NCBI RefSeq assembly: GCF_042683745.1
Contig: NZ_JBHUJX010000008.1
Span: 124,001-188,000 of the forward strand
Reading direction: 5' to 3'
Length of the DNA stretch: 64,000 nt
Source: Pseudoneobacillus sp042683745
GTDB taxonomy: Bacteria; Bacillota; Bacilli; Bacillales; Cytobacillaceae
A model generated the notes under the pieces. The model searched no databases. It was not told the DNA's origin and worked only from the letters and a program-made list of their open reading frames with translations. Positions within the stretch are counted from its first letter, which is position 1. The number at the start of each line of letters is the position of its first letter. The position numbers and the translations under genes were made by a program. Shown here one piece after another: positions 17,349 through 25,779 of the stretch.

Positions 17349-17387
17349 AAGGTCAAACCGGCGAAATTTTGCGGTTTGGCCTTTTAA
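17349..17387 (+). terminator. terminator after structured RNA
   Basis: AAGGTCAAACCG pairs with CGGTTTGGCCTT (one G-U pair) around GCGAAATTTTG, followed by TTAATTTTG. It ends thiT-side transcription before the feo promoter. Confidence 0.85.
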
Positions 17388-17475
17388 TTTTGTCAACTTT
17401 GTGACAATTTTGATTTAAGCTTTTAACACGTCCCGTCATATCAACATTTAGGTTTGATCCATGTGATAAATTCCA

Positions 17476-17504
17476 TTGATAAGGACTCTCAATCATGTTA
17501 TAAA
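17476..17504 (+). promoter_or_regulatory. sigma-A type promoter of feoAB
   Basis: TTGATA and TATAAA are separated by 17 bases. The expected start, near 17511, falls inside the adjacent Fur box. Confidence 0.7.
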
Positions 17505-17507
17505 GAA

Positions 17508-17522
17508 AGAGAATCATTCTCA
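17508..17522 (+). promoter_or_regulatory. Fur box upstream of feoA
   Basis: AGAGAATCATTCTCA is a 7-1-7 inverted repeat close to the Bacillus Fur consensus TGATAATNATTATCA. It overlaps the predicted transcription start of feoAB, so Fe-Fur should block initiation. Confidence 0.8.
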
Positions 17523-17545
17523 TTTATAAGAAACAGGTGGTAAAA

Positions 17546-17770
17546 ATGTTAGGTCAACTCAAAGCAGGTGAGAAGGGAATCATCTCCAATATTTCAAAAG
17601 TAGATGCCCTTGTAAGACGGCGACTTCTTGATCTTGGGATTATGGAAGGATCAGAGGTGTGCATTAAATGTATCATGCCGTTTGGTGGACCTTTTATGTT
17701 AGAGTACTGTGGTCAATGTGTAGGAATACGTCGTAAAGAAGCAAACAGAATTGAAGTGGAGAGATTATAA
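17546..17770 (+). CDS. feoA: ferrous iron transport protein A
   Basis: A 74-residue SH3-like FeoA domain protein (LGQLKAGEKGIISNIS...RRRLLDLGIMEGSEVCIKCIMPFGGPFMLEYCGQCVGIRRKEANRIEVERL) that supports FeoB in Fe(II) uptake. The ATG at 17546 follows AGGTGG; a GTG nine bases earlier is inside that site. It overlaps feoB by one base (TAATG), which couples translation. Two Cys pairs (CIKC and CGQC) are present in this copy. Confidence 0.93.
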   Translation: MLGQLKAGEKGIISNISKVDALVRRRLLDLGIMEGSEVCIKCIMPFGGPFMLEYCGQCVGIRRKEANRIEVERL

Positions 17771-19764
17771 TGGATATCGCATTACTAGGCAATCCAAATA
17801 CGGGGAAAACTTCATTATTTAATCATCTCACTGGTACATATGAATATGTAGGCAACTGGAGTGGCGTTACCGTTGAGAAAAAAATTGGTCAATTTAAAAA
17901 TAAGCGTGACCAATTAATTGATTTACCTGGAATTTATACTCTTAATCCTTTGTCTAAGGACGAGGGAGTCGTAACGAATTATTTTCTTACTGAACATCCT
18001 GATAAACTTTTAAATATATTAGACGCTTCACAGTTAGAGAGAAATCTCCACTTAACTCTTCAACTTTTAGAGTTTGAAAAACCAATTATCATTGGATTAA
18101 ACATGCTTGATGTAGCAAGAAATCGCGGTATTCAAATTGATGTAGAACTCCTATCTAAGAGATTAGGAATAGAAGTAAATCCAGTCATCGCACGAAATGG
18201 GCAAGGCTGTGATGAATTAGCTAATCGAATTGCTACTAGTCAGCCATTTAAATTGGCTGAACCAATCGTTGATTACGGGCAAGAGATGGAGGCTGCAATC
18301 AAGCAGGTTACGAAAATGCTTGAAGGACAAAAGACACCATCCACAAGGTGGTTAGCCCTTCAATTATTCGAGGGAAATCCATATGTTAAGGAATATTTAT
18401 TGCAGCGGGTGGGCCCTACGGAACTTTTAAAAATAGTTGAGGATTTAGAGAGTTCAGTAGATAGTAAGTCTTTAGACAGATTTATTTATCAAAGAAGAAA
18501 ACACTTCATACAATCTATCATAAATGAATCGGTCACATTTACGAAAAAGGAGCAAACACCTCTATCAGAAACAATCGATAAAATTGTGACGAATAAATTT
18601 TTAGGAATGCCGATTTTCTTCTTATTAATGTATTTGTTATTCATGCTTACCTTTAACTGGCTTGGCTTTCCGCTATCAGATATGTTAGATGCATTAATCT
18701 CTGGTCCCTTAACAAATGGGGCTAATAAACTCCTTCATTTGATTGGGGCATCGACGTTTATTCATTCATTAGTAGTAGATGGAATCATCGCAGGGGTTGG
18801 TGGGGTCATTGTCTTTGTACCCCAAATCTTTATTTTGTTTTTCTTTATCTCCTTACTAGAAGACTCGGGATATATGGCAAGGGTTGCTTTAGTAATGGAT
18901 CGTATTATGGAGCATGTAGGCTTAAATGGAAAAGCATTTATTCCAATGATCATTGGTTTTGGTTGTAACGTCCCAGGAATCATGGCAGCTAGAACGATTG
19001 AAACTCCGAGGGAACGATTATTAACAATCTTACTTACTCCCTTAATGTCTTGCTCCGCTCGTCTACCTGTTTATGCTTTATTTGCTGGAACTTTTTTTAT
19101 TAAACAGGAAGCGCTAATTGTTCTATCATTATATATACTCGGAATTATTGTGTCGTTGCTACTTGCAAAGATTTTTTCGAAAACATTATTAAGCGGGGAA
19201 ACTTCCTTATTTGTAATAGAATTGCCTCCATATCGATTGCCACAGGGAAAAGCTTTATGGAGAAGCACATGGGATAAAGGTAAAGGGTTTGTAAGAAAAG
19301 CAGGAACTTTTATTTTTGCAGGTTCAGTCTTTATTTGGCTACTTTCCTATGCGGGTCCAGATGGACTGAATGTCAATATGGACGATAGCTATTTAGCGGC
19401 AATCGGTGGCGTGTTCGTCCCATTGTTGCAGCCAATTGGGTTTGGTACGTGGCAAGCAGGTGCTTCCTTGCTTACAGGTTTTTTAGCAAAAGAAGCGATT
19501 ATCTCTACAATGAATATTATTTATTTTGTTCCTAATGAAGCTTCTCTTCAAGGCGTATTAGCTACTTCATTTACACCTTTAGCCGCCTATAGTTTTATGG
19601 CTTTTATTTTGTTATATATCCCTTGCTTAGCGACGGTGGCTACGATTTATAAAGAAACTGGCTCAAAGAAATGGACTTTATTTTCGATTGCCTATGCTTT
19701 AATCGTTGCGTATATTATTGCTTTAGTCATTTATCACGTAGGAAAGTTGCTTGGCTATTCATAA
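17770..19764 (+). CDS. feoB: ferrous iron transport protein B (Fe2+ transporter, GTPase)
   Basis: A 664-residue FeoB. The N-terminal G domain shows G1 GNPNTGKTS (7-15), G3 DLPG (51-54) and G4 NMLD (111-114), followed by the helical GDI-like spacer. The membrane part has about eight helices and the two Gate regions with conserved Cys, seen as FGCNVPGIMAARTIETPRERLLTILLTPLMSCSARLPVY and FLAKEAIISTMNIIY. It takes up Fe(II) at the cytoplasmic membrane. It is co-transcribed with feoA and a small Cys-rich gene under the Fur box. Confidence 0.97.
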   Translation: MDIALLGNPNTGKTSLFNHLTGTYEYVGNWSGVTVEKKIGQFKNKRDQLIDLPGIYTLNPLSKDEGVVTNYFLTEHPDKLLNILDASQLERNLHLTLQLLEFEKPIIIGLNMLDVARNRGIQIDVELLSKRLGIEVNPVIARNGQGCDELANRIATSQPFKLAEPIVDYGQEMEAAIKQVTKMLEGQKTPSTRWLALQLFEGNPYVKEYLLQRVGPTELLKIVEDLESSVDSKSLDRFIYQRRKHFIQSIINESVTFTKKEQTPLSETIDKIVTNKFLGMPIFFLLMYLLFMLTFNWLGFPLSDMLDALISGPLTNGANKLLHLIGASTFIHSLVVDGIIAGVGGVIVFVPQIFILFFFISLLEDSGYMARVALVMDRIMEHVGLNGKAFIPMIIGFGCNVPGIMAARTIETPRERLLTILLTPLMSCSARLPVYALFAGTFFIKQEALIVLSLYILGIIVSLLLAKIFSKTLLSGETSLFVIELPPYRLPQGKALWRSTWDKGKGFVRKAGTFIFAGSVFIWLLSYAGPDGLNVNMDDSYLAAIGGVFVPLLQPIGFGTWQAGASLLTGFLAKEAIISTMNIIYFVPNEASLQGVLATSFTPLAAYSFMAFILLYIPCLATVATIYKETGSKKWTLFSIAYALIVAYIIALVIYHVGKLLGYS

Positions 19765-19779
19765 GAAGGAGTGGGAAAT

Positions 19780-19917
19780 ATGTTAGCTAATATCATAATT
19801 GGAGGAACCATTTTTGGATATGCCAGCTTTGCACTCTTTCGTTTTATAAAAAAATCAAAAGAAGGTAAATGTGCTGGGTGTGGGATCAAGGATTCGTGTC
19901 AAAGTAAGTGTGAGTAG
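19780..19917 (+). CDS. FeoB-associated Cys-rich membrane protein
   Basis: A 45-residue protein with one N-terminal membrane helix (LANIIIGGTIFGYASFALF), a basic stretch, then CAGCGIKDSCQSKC. It matches the FeoB-associated Cys-rich membrane protein family (the FeoC-like partner of Gram-positive feo operons) in size, topology and the CxxC-x5-C-x3-C arrangement. AGAAGGAG lies before the ATG, 15 bases after feoB. Its role in the Feo complex is not established. Confidence 0.85.
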   Translation: MLANIIIGGTIFGYASFALFRFIKKSKEGKCAGCGIKDSCQSKCE

Positions 19918-19984
19918 GTTGTAAATTTGCCTTCTTTTTTTAAAAATTTTGGTGTAAAATTACCCTAAAAAGGGTTGTGGAAAA

Positions 19985-20446
19985 TTGAACAAGGACGAAA
20001 TCATTGAAATGGTATCAGAAAATCTCCGAATGATTCGGATGGAAGCTGAATATACCCAAGATAAAATGGCTGAGATCATTGGGTTATCGAAAAAGACACT
20101 AGTTCAAATTGAAAAGGGTAGAGTGAGAGCAGGCTGGTCAACCGTTGTAACAGTTTGTGCTTTATTTCGGGAAACTGAAATAGTTCGATTATTTTTGGGG
20201 AATGACCCAATAGAAGTTTTAGAAACGATTGCAAGAGACGATATTGATTTTCGTAAGGAACGGACTTTGGGCGGGAAAGTTTGGTGGAGAGAACTAGATA
20301 AAAAGAATGGCTTGATACTTCAGCAAAATATTATCAGTAAACATTTTCGTATTTTAGATGACGAAAACTATCGGATTTACAGTAGTTTTGATGAAGCGAC
20401 ATCGAAATTGCGATTTCAAGAATTAATTAAAATAGACAGTAAGTGA
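19985..20446 (+). CDS. XRE-type helix-turn-helix regulator
   Basis: A 153-residue protein with an N-terminal XRE helix-turn-helix (residues about 8-60, NLRMIRMEAEYTQDKMAEIIGLSKKTLVQIEKGR) and a C-terminal region of unknown fold with the motif GGKVWWRELDKKNGLILQQN. The frame starts at a TTG, with GGGTTGTGG five bases upstream as a weak ribosome site. It has its own terminator. It lies directly after the feo operon and could be related to metal response, but no binding site was identified. Confidence 0.7.
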   Translation: MNKDEIIEMVSENLRMIRMEAEYTQDKMAEIIGLSKKTLVQIEKGRVRAGWSTVVTVCALFRETEIVRLFLGNDPIEVLETIARDDIDFRKERTLGGKVWWRELDKKNGLILQQNIISKHFRILDDENYRIYSSFDEATSKLRFQELIKIDSK

Positions 20447-20448
20447 GT

Positions 20449-20472
20449 CTCAGAATTATTCTGAGGCTTTTT
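20449..20472 (+). terminator. terminator after XRE gene
   Basis: CTCAGAAT pairs with ATTCTGAG around one or two bases, then GCTTTTTTA. It overlaps the stop codon region. Confidence 0.8.
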
Positions 20473-20613
20473 TATGGTTACATGATCGCCACTTCAAGAA
20501 GGATAATAAAATAACAATATAGAAATGATAGATTACAAATATTTGAGGTGAGGAAAGTGGAGTAGAATCAAGAATAATTTATCCATTCATTATAGATATT
20601 AGGAGATACTACA

Positions 20614-21441
20614 TTGACAAAAACAAAATTGATTTTAATAGAAGGCATTCCTGGGTCAGGAAAATCAACAACTGCCCAACTTACGTATGATATTTTAAAA
20701 GAAATGAATATTGGTTCAAAATTGTTTTTAGAAGGAAACTTAGAACACCCTGCTGATTATGATACGGTGTCTTATTTTTCAAAAGATGAATTTACCGACT
20801 TGAAGGCAAATTTTAAGGAGTTTGAATCTTTATTATTGAGTATCGCAGTAGAACAAGAAAACGGTTATTTAATACCTAGATATAAAATAGGTGATTCGAA
20901 ACTCCCTGATGAATTGTCAAGTACATTATGGAACCATGATTTATATGAATTGCCGTTAGAGTTACATATAGAATTAATAACTGCAAAATGGGAGCAGTTT
21001 CGTGATATGGCCTTAAATAGTGAAGAAACTTACATCTTTGAATGCTGCTTTATCCAAAATCCAGTTACTACTGGGATGGTTAAATACGATGCATCGGATG
21101 AGGTTGTGATGAACTATATTAAGAGATTGGCAGATATCATTGAACCGTTAAATCCCGTTTTGATTTATGTGGACCAAAAGGATTTGAGTTATTCCTTTAC
21201 AAAAGCTGTTCAAGAAAGGCCGAAAGACTGGTCAGAAGGATTTATGAACTATTATAATCACCAAGGCTATGGAAAAAGATGTGGTGCAGAAGGTTTAGAA
21301 GGTACAATAGCTGTACTTAAAGCAAGGAGCGAATTAGAAGCTAAAATTTTTGAAGCTTTAAAAATGGAAAAGTACAAAATAGATAATTCTGAGTTTGATC
21401 TGGAAAGTTATAAAGTTGAAATAATGGGAATAGTTAAGTAA
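20614..21441 (+). CDS. P-loop kinase-like protein, substrate unknown
   Basis: A 275-residue protein with a clear Walker A at the N-terminus (LIEGIPGSGKSTTAQLTYDIL, GIPGSGKST at about 10-18), the form seen in nucleoside- or small-molecule kinases. The central part has EETYIFECCFIQNP, which could serve as the Walker B region, and a lid-like stretch with basic residues near 195-215. No thymidylate kinase DRY or other specific motif was seen. The start is a TTG with AGGAG at good distance. It stands at the left edge of an accessory region and is followed by a tandem-repeat array. Confidence 0.65.
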   Translation: MTKTKLILIEGIPGSGKSTTAQLTYDILKEMNIGSKLFLEGNLEHPADYDTVSYFSKDEFTDLKANFKEFESLLLSIAVEQENGYLIPRYKIGDSKLPDELSSTLWNHDLYELPLELHIELITAKWEQFRDMALNSEETYIFECCFIQNPVTTGMVKYDASDEVVMNYIKRLADIIEPLNPVLIYVDQKDLSYSFTKAVQERPKDWSEGFMNYYNHQGYGKRCGAEGLEGTIAVLKARSELEAKIFEALKMEKYKIDNSEFDLESYKVEIMGIVK

Positions 21442-21490
21442 AGAATATAAAAGATATTTTCCCTTTACTGGTAAAGAGTTTGTTCAAAAA

Positions 21491-21720
21491 GGAGTTTTGT
21501 CTTTAACAGCGCTTATTAAAGATATTTTTCTTCGTTAAGAGAGGAGTTTTGTCTTTAATAGTGGCAATTAAAGACATTTTTCTTCGTTAAAAGAGGAGTT
21601 TTGTCTTTAATAGTGGCTATTAAGGACATTTTTCTTTGTTAAAAGAGAAGTTTTGTCTTTAACAGAGCTTATTAAAGACATTTTTCTTCTTCAAGAGAGG
21701 AGTTTTGTCTTTAATTCAAC
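21491..21720 (+). repeat. 52-bp tandem repeat array of hairpin units
   Basis: Units starting GGAGTTTTGTCTTTAA occur at 21491, 21543, 21595, 21647 (as GAAG) and 21699, an exact 52-base period with a partial fifth unit. Each complete unit contains TCTTTAA, a variable 9-base loop, a TTAAAGA-type arm and then a T-rich tail (TTTTTCTT). It therefore looks like a row of terminator-like hairpins. The array ends just before the convergent GNAT gene. Confidence 0.9.
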
Positions 21721-21726
21721 TGAACA

Positions 21727-22296
21727 TTAGTTTGATTTATATTTATGCGCTTCCCACTCTTCCCTCAAAATTCCCATTCGAATGGAGTCATAATATACAC
21801 CATCGTAATACCTACATCTTCTCATTCGACCTTCTAATTGCATTCCCAATTTTTCCGCACATCGCATCATTCGTGGGTTCCCTGACCATGTGGTTAAACC
21901 AACTCTGCCGATTTCAAGTTGACTAAATAAATAATCAATCCATAAAGTAAGAGCTTCTGTTCCAAATCCACCACTCCAATGATTAGATGAATAGATGACA
22001 ATTCCTACTTCAAGCCAACGTGTAGCCTGATGTTCCCAATAGAAACTAACATCACCAATAATTTCTCCATTGTGTTCGATAATCAATGCGTTTGGAACAT
22101 CTGTAAAGTTCATTCTTTTATCCATTCGTTCGTAAAATTTCTCTAGAGTACATGGCTCAAGTGGAAAATATGGTGCATCATAATTTTTCCATTCTGGTTT
22201 TTCAACAGTGTAAATTAAATCGTATAAAACTGGAACATCATTTAATTCCAGTGTTCGAAGAGTAACCCTTTTTCCTGTAAGTTTCATTTTTTTCAA
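21727..22296 (-). CDS. GNAT acetyltransferase, RimL type
   Basis: A 189-residue acetyltransferase of the RimJ/RimL branch. It has TGKRVTLRTLELNDVPVLYDLI at the N-terminus, GDVSFYWEHQATRWLEVGIVIYSSNHWSGGFGTEAL as the acetyl-CoA site, and RVGLTTWSGNPRMMRCAEKLGMQLEGRMR near the end. The TTG start at 22296 follows GGGGGTG; the ATG nine bases later is an alternative. The substrate cannot be read from sequence. Confidence 0.82.
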   Translation of the reverse strand: MKKMKLTGKRVTLRTLELNDVPVLYDLIYTVEKPEWKNYDAPYFPLEPCTLEKFYERMDKRMNFTDVPNALIIEHNGEIIGDVSFYWEHQATRWLEVGIVIYSSNHWSGGFGTEALTLWIDYLFSQLEIGRVGLTTWSGNPRMMRCAEKLGMQLEGRMRRCRYYDGVYYDSIRMGILREEWEAHKYKSN

Positions 22297-22408
22297 AATC
22301 TACACCCCCATCGTTTATTTCCACAACTGGATGGGGGATTCCTGCATTTCTAACTTGATTTATAGGTTAAGGTAATATTTGGTATAATTAAATAGGTGGT
22401 GATAAAAA

Positions 22409-23026
22409 ATGGAACCTAAATGGCTTGAATGGGCAAAACAGTTACAATCAATTGCACAGGCAGGATTAACTTATTCTAAAGATGTTTATGACATAGAAAG
22501 GTTTGAATTAATAAGGAATATAAGCGTTGAAATTTTATCCCAACATACTGATATTGAAAAATCTATTATAAGAGATTTGTTTGCTACTGAGTCAGGTTAT
22601 GCAACACCTAAAGTAGATATAAGAGCTGTTGTATTTAAGGAAGAGAAAATATTAATGGTTAAAGAAAATACTGATGGTAAATGGTCACTACCGGGGGGAT
22701 GGGGCGATATAGGACTTACTCCGAGTGAAGTTGTAGTGAAAGAAGTAAAAGAAGAATCAGGTTTTGATGTGAGAGCAAAGAAATTGATTGGTGTTTTTGA
22801 TAAGAAATGTCATCCACACCCACCTTCTCCATTCCATGTTTATAAAATTTTTATCCAATGTGAAATAATTGGCGGAGAACCAAAAGAAGGAGTAGAAACG
22901 AGTGCAGTAGAGTTTTTTGCTGAAAACGAACTACCATTATTATCAATTAAGAGAAATACCGAATCACAAATTAAATTAGCTTTTCAACATTTATATAATC
23001 ATCAAGAACCTGTCTATTTTGATTGA
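22409..23026 (+). CDS. NUDIX hydrolase, YjhB-like
   Basis: A 205-residue protein with an N-terminal helical domain typical of the YjhB group (WLEWAKQLQSIAQAGLTYSKDVYDIERFE) and a NUDIX domain. The NUDIX box reads GGWGDIGLTPSEVVVKEVKEESG (GX5EX7REUXEEXGU, with K replacing the R of RE). Members of this group hydrolyse nucleoside diphosphate derivatives, and B. subtilis YjhB is the closest I recall. GGTGG precedes the ATG. The Lys in the Nudix box is a mild deviation that may affect activity. Confidence 0.8.
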   Translation: MEPKWLEWAKQLQSIAQAGLTYSKDVYDIERFELIRNISVEILSQHTDIEKSIIRDLFATESGYATPKVDIRAVVFKEEKILMVKENTDGKWSLPGGWGDIGLTPSEVVVKEVKEESGFDVRAKKLIGVFDKKCHPHPPSPFHVYKIFIQCEIIGGEPKEGVETSAVEFFAENELPLLSIKRNTESQIKLAFQHLYNHQEPVYFD

Positions 23027-23105
23027 TAATCGTAGCACTTAAAAGAACAAAAAGTAACCTTTGCTTAAAATTTGCGTCAAATAATTTGAAGTAATCTTTT
23101 GGCTA

Positions 23106-23614
23106 ATGAGTGATAAAGGGGTGAATACGCTGAAGAGAAAAGGATTATTTTCAGTTTTAGTATTCTTTTTATTCTTAGCTGCATGCTCAGATGTAAAGGT
23201 TTCAGAAGAAACAAAATTAACACAATCAACCTTACCTAAATTTATATTTGAAAAAGATGAGTTCCCACCATCTGCACCTGGCTATATTAAAGTAGGTGAG
23301 ACACTCGGTATGAAATGGCAAAGGGAAGTTTTGAATGGAGAATGAAAAATAGTCGCGTCCAAACTGATGCTGCAAGTCCTAACCAAATCGCGGAACATTT
23401 CAAAGCCATTATAGTGGAACCAAATAGAAAAGTGAGTATTGAGATAGAACAAAATCCCAATTTAAGTGTGTATTTTTGGAATTACGAAGGGGAAGTTGAT
23501 TTGCAAGATGGGCAGATAACAGTTCCAGCTTCAAAAGGTCGTTATATTTATGAAGTTTTAGCCATTTGGTCAAATGGTCAAGTATCATATACATTTGTTG
23601 TAGAAATAAAATAA
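23106..23614 (+). pseudogene. frameshifted lipoprotein gene
   Basis: Two overlapping frames together form one protein. The first (23106-23345) has a lipoprotein signal with lipobox LAAC and runs to YIKVGETLGMKW before stopping. The second (readable from about 23300 to 23614) continues RYEMAKGSFEWRMKNSRV and ends YIYEVLAIWSNGQVSYTFVVEIK. Removing one base near 23305-23310 joins VGET to RYEMAKGSFEW, giving a product of about 168 residues. It is either a real inactivating frameshift or a sequencing error. Function is unknown, though similar small lipoproteins occur in Bacillus. Confidence 0.7.
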
Positions 23615-23672
23615 AGTATTCTTCAGTAACGGGATTTTATTGTATGATGAACTACTCGGGTGAGTTCGGAAT

Positions 23673-23807
23673 ATGGAAGTAAGGGACCGCAATCAGATTA
23701 AAAGTGAACCACATAATCTGCATCGTTATAATTATAATATTTTGATAGTTAGTACTGGTGTTCCAATTTTCATAATTGCTATTATTATACTTAGAAGGAA
23801 AAAATAA
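23673..23807 (+). CDS. possible 44-residue membrane peptide
   Basis: A short frame, MEVRDRNQIKSEPHNLHRYN, then a hydrophobic helix YNILIVSTGVPIFIIAIIIL and the basic end RRKK. The topology is plausible for a small membrane protein. The ribosome site (GAGTTCGGA) is poor, so this could also be the remnant of a longer gene. It ends 18 bases before the DinB gene. Confidence 0.35.
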   Translation: MEVRDRNQIKSEPHNLHRYNYNILIVSTGVPIFIIAIIILRRKK

Positions 23808-23825
23808 TTAATTTGGAGGAGTTAG

Positions 23826-24311
23826 ATGGAGTCATTATTTCGTTACAATTGGATGGTAAGAAAAGAATGGTATGAATGGTGCGAGGAAGTGAACGAAGAG
23901 GAACTACTTTTAGAACGTACAGGTGGAGTAGGAGGGATTTTGCAAACACTATTTCATATCATTGATGTTGAATGGAGTTGGATTCGAATTCTTCAGGGGA
24001 AACCAGATTTCCAAGAGAATTTTGATGAATACAATAGTTTGCAAAAAATAAAAGAATTAGATAAGAAATTCCATACTGAGGTAGAAGAATTCGTACGTAA
24101 ATGGGACCATAGTTTGGAGGGAAATCTACTCCAAGAAACACTGCCTGACGGAAGAATAGTCATCGATACATGGGGTGAGGTCATGAGACATGTGATTGCT
24201 CACGAAATTCATCATATCGGACAATTGTCAGTTTGGGCGAGGGAACTAGATAGAAGACCAGTATCAGCAAACTTTATCGGTCGTGGATTACTGCAACACA
24301 AAGTAAACTAG
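23826..24311 (+). CDS. DinB-family protein
   Basis: A 161-residue four-helix-bundle protein of the DinB/YfiT-like family (B. subtilis YuaE/YisT type). The three metal-binding histidines are visible: TLFHIIDVEWSW on helix 2 and VIAHEIHHIGQLSVWARE on helix 3. Several members of this superfamily are metal-dependent thiol transferases using bacillithiol, but many have unknown function. The ATG follows a strong TTGGAGGAG site. It stands alone within the accessory stretch. Confidence 0.85.
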   Translation: MESLFRYNWMVRKEWYEWCEEVNEEELLLERTGGVGGILQTLFHIIDVEWSWIRILQGKPDFQENFDEYNSLQKIKELDKKFHTEVEEFVRKWDHSLEGNLLQETLPDGRIVIDTWGEVMRHVIAHEIHHIGQLSVWARELDRRPVSANFIGRGLLQHKVN

Positions 24312-24408
24312 GATTAATTTTCTAAGATTAATATTTTATTTACAGAAGAAGCCTTTATATGTATAATTTGGAATGTTAGGAAATTTAACTAGGTAGGAGG
24401 TTGATATT

Positions 24409-24489
24409 GTGATTAATTCAAAACTTAATTTGCAAGCAAAAGAATTACGATGTCCAATTATTAACCTTCATGTGCTAACTATAGGTTAA
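24409..24489 (+). CDS. possible 26-residue leader peptide
   Basis: A GTG-started frame, MINSKLNLQAKELRCPIINL then HVLTIG, preceded by TAGGAGG at ideal spacing. It is followed 25 bases later by an intrinsic terminator and then by the APH-type kinase gene. Strong translation start plus downstream terminator is the arrangement of an attenuator leader, although no run of regulatory codons is obvious. It could equally be the start of a truncated gene. Confidence 0.4.
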   Translation: MINSKLNLQAKELRCPIINLHVLTIG

Positions 24490-24514
24490 ATTTATACTTA
24501 ATTATTCAATTTGG

Positions 24515-24537
24515 AGACTATCGTAAAATGATAGTCT
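24515..24537 (+). terminator. terminator or attenuator before the APH-type gene
   Basis: AGACTATC and GATAGTCT pair around a 7-base loop and are followed by TTTTATTTTTTT. Confidence 0.8.
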
Positions 24538-24611
24538 TTTTATTTTTTTAAGGTTAATCGGATTCGTTATCCTAACATCTTTTGTTCTTGTACATTATGG
24601 AGGATAAAAAG

Positions 24612-25586
24612 ATGATGAAGTTAACAATGATGAGAGATTTATTAGAATCAGAAACGCACCAAAACTTTATTAATAGTGTGTTAGAGAATTGGGGATATGA
24701 TCAAGACTCAGTGCGTTTCATAAGAGCTAGCAGCAATTTCATTTACTCTTTTGAACATAATAGTAATAAATATATTTTGAGATTAACCCCGGAAAAAAAT
24801 ATCAATGAATTAGAAAATGAAATATCTTTTTTAAACTTTCTATCCGAACAAGATGTGTCTGTAAACGCTCCAATAAAATCGATAAACGGAAATACAATTG
24901 AGATAATAAATGATACATTGGGAATTTTTTATGCCGTGGTATTTCCTTATTTTGAAGGCAAACTTTATGAAATAGAGGAATTGAATAATAATCAATTTGT
25001 TTTATGGGGAGAAGCTTTAGGGACATTACACAAAAGTTCTAAAAAGTTCTCATCCATTCACAATCAGGAAGGCACTCAATCAATTAAAGAATTACTAAAT
25101 AGATTAGATCGAACATTACCATTAAATGAAGTCGAAGCTAGAAACGAGTTTGAATTACTTAGAGACTGGATGGAACATTTAAATCAGACTGAACTTAATT
25201 ACGGCAGAATTCATTATGATTTCGAACTTGATAATTTGATTTGGGCTGATGAGAAAATTCAGATGATCGATTTTGAAGATGGTATTAATTGTTGGTACGC
25301 TGCCGACATAGCATTTGCTCTAAGAGACCTTTTTGAAAATGAGGTTAATTTATCCAATAAATCGTTTCAGTTATTTCTTAAGGGATATAGTAAAGAGATG
25401 GTGATAACTGAACAAGAAGTGAAAGAAATCCCTATGTTTTTAAGGCTTCATAATCTAATCATGTTTGGACACTTGCTAGAAACAATAGACATAGATAGTA
25501 GCACCGAAAATCCTCAGTGGGTGATTGGATTAAAAAATAAATTGATATTAAAGATAGCTCAGTATAGAGAAGGTTTTAAAAGATAG
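24612..25586 (+). CDS. APH-family phosphotransferase (aminoglycoside/choline-kinase fold)
   Basis: A 324-residue protein of the APH/protein-kinase-like fold. The nucleotide-binding N-lobe shows FIYSFEHNSNKYILRLTP, the catalytic loop is GRIHYDFELDNLIWADEKIQMIDFED (Brenner-like HxDxxxxN with the HYDFELDN form), and the metal site is IDFED. Family members phosphorylate aminoglycosides, choline, homoserine or other small alcohols, and nothing here selects one. ATG at 24612 follows TGGAGG, and the frame upstream to 24582 lacks a ribosome site. A terminator precedes it and another follows. Confidence 0.8.
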   Translation: MMKLTMMRDLLESETHQNFINSVLENWGYDQDSVRFIRASSNFIYSFEHNSNKYILRLTPEKNINELENEISFLNFLSEQDVSVNAPIKSINGNTIEIINDTLGIFYAVVFPYFEGKLYEIEELNNNQFVLWGEALGTLHKSSKKFSSIHNQEGTQSIKELLNRLDRTLPLNEVEARNEFELLRDWMEHLNQTELNYGRIHYDFELDNLIWADEKIQMIDFEDGINCWYAADIAFALRDLFENEVNLSNKSFQLFLKGYSKEMVITEQEVKEIPMFLRLHNLIMFGHLLETIDIDSSTENPQWVIGLKNKLILKIAQYREGFKR

Positions 25587-25613
25587 TATTATCGTATGAT
25601 GAAGTTTAGCTAA

Positions 25614-25647
25614 TAAACAACCACCTGCTTTTACAGGTGGTTGTTTA
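25614..25647. terminator. terminator after APH-type gene
   Basis: A 13-bp perfect stem AAACAACCACCTG / CAGGTGGTTGTTT with a six-base loop. Confidence 0.85.
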
Positions 25648-25779
25648 TAAGAAATAGGAGTACTAAAAATTAGGTTTTTTCTGGGATTCCTTTAATAAAA
25701 ATGAAACTAATTTACTTTGAAAATATTACCCTTATTTAATGAGATGAATGGGATTACAAAATTAGAAAGGATACTCCAA

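Noticed and set aside
17400..17475. FNR box before feoA (TGTGA half sites)
   Set aside because: TGTGACAATTTTGATT and similar have only one good half; the Fur box explains the control better.
21491..21720. CRISPR array
   Set aside because: The 52-base units are nearly identical over their full length with no unique spacers, and no cas genes are near.
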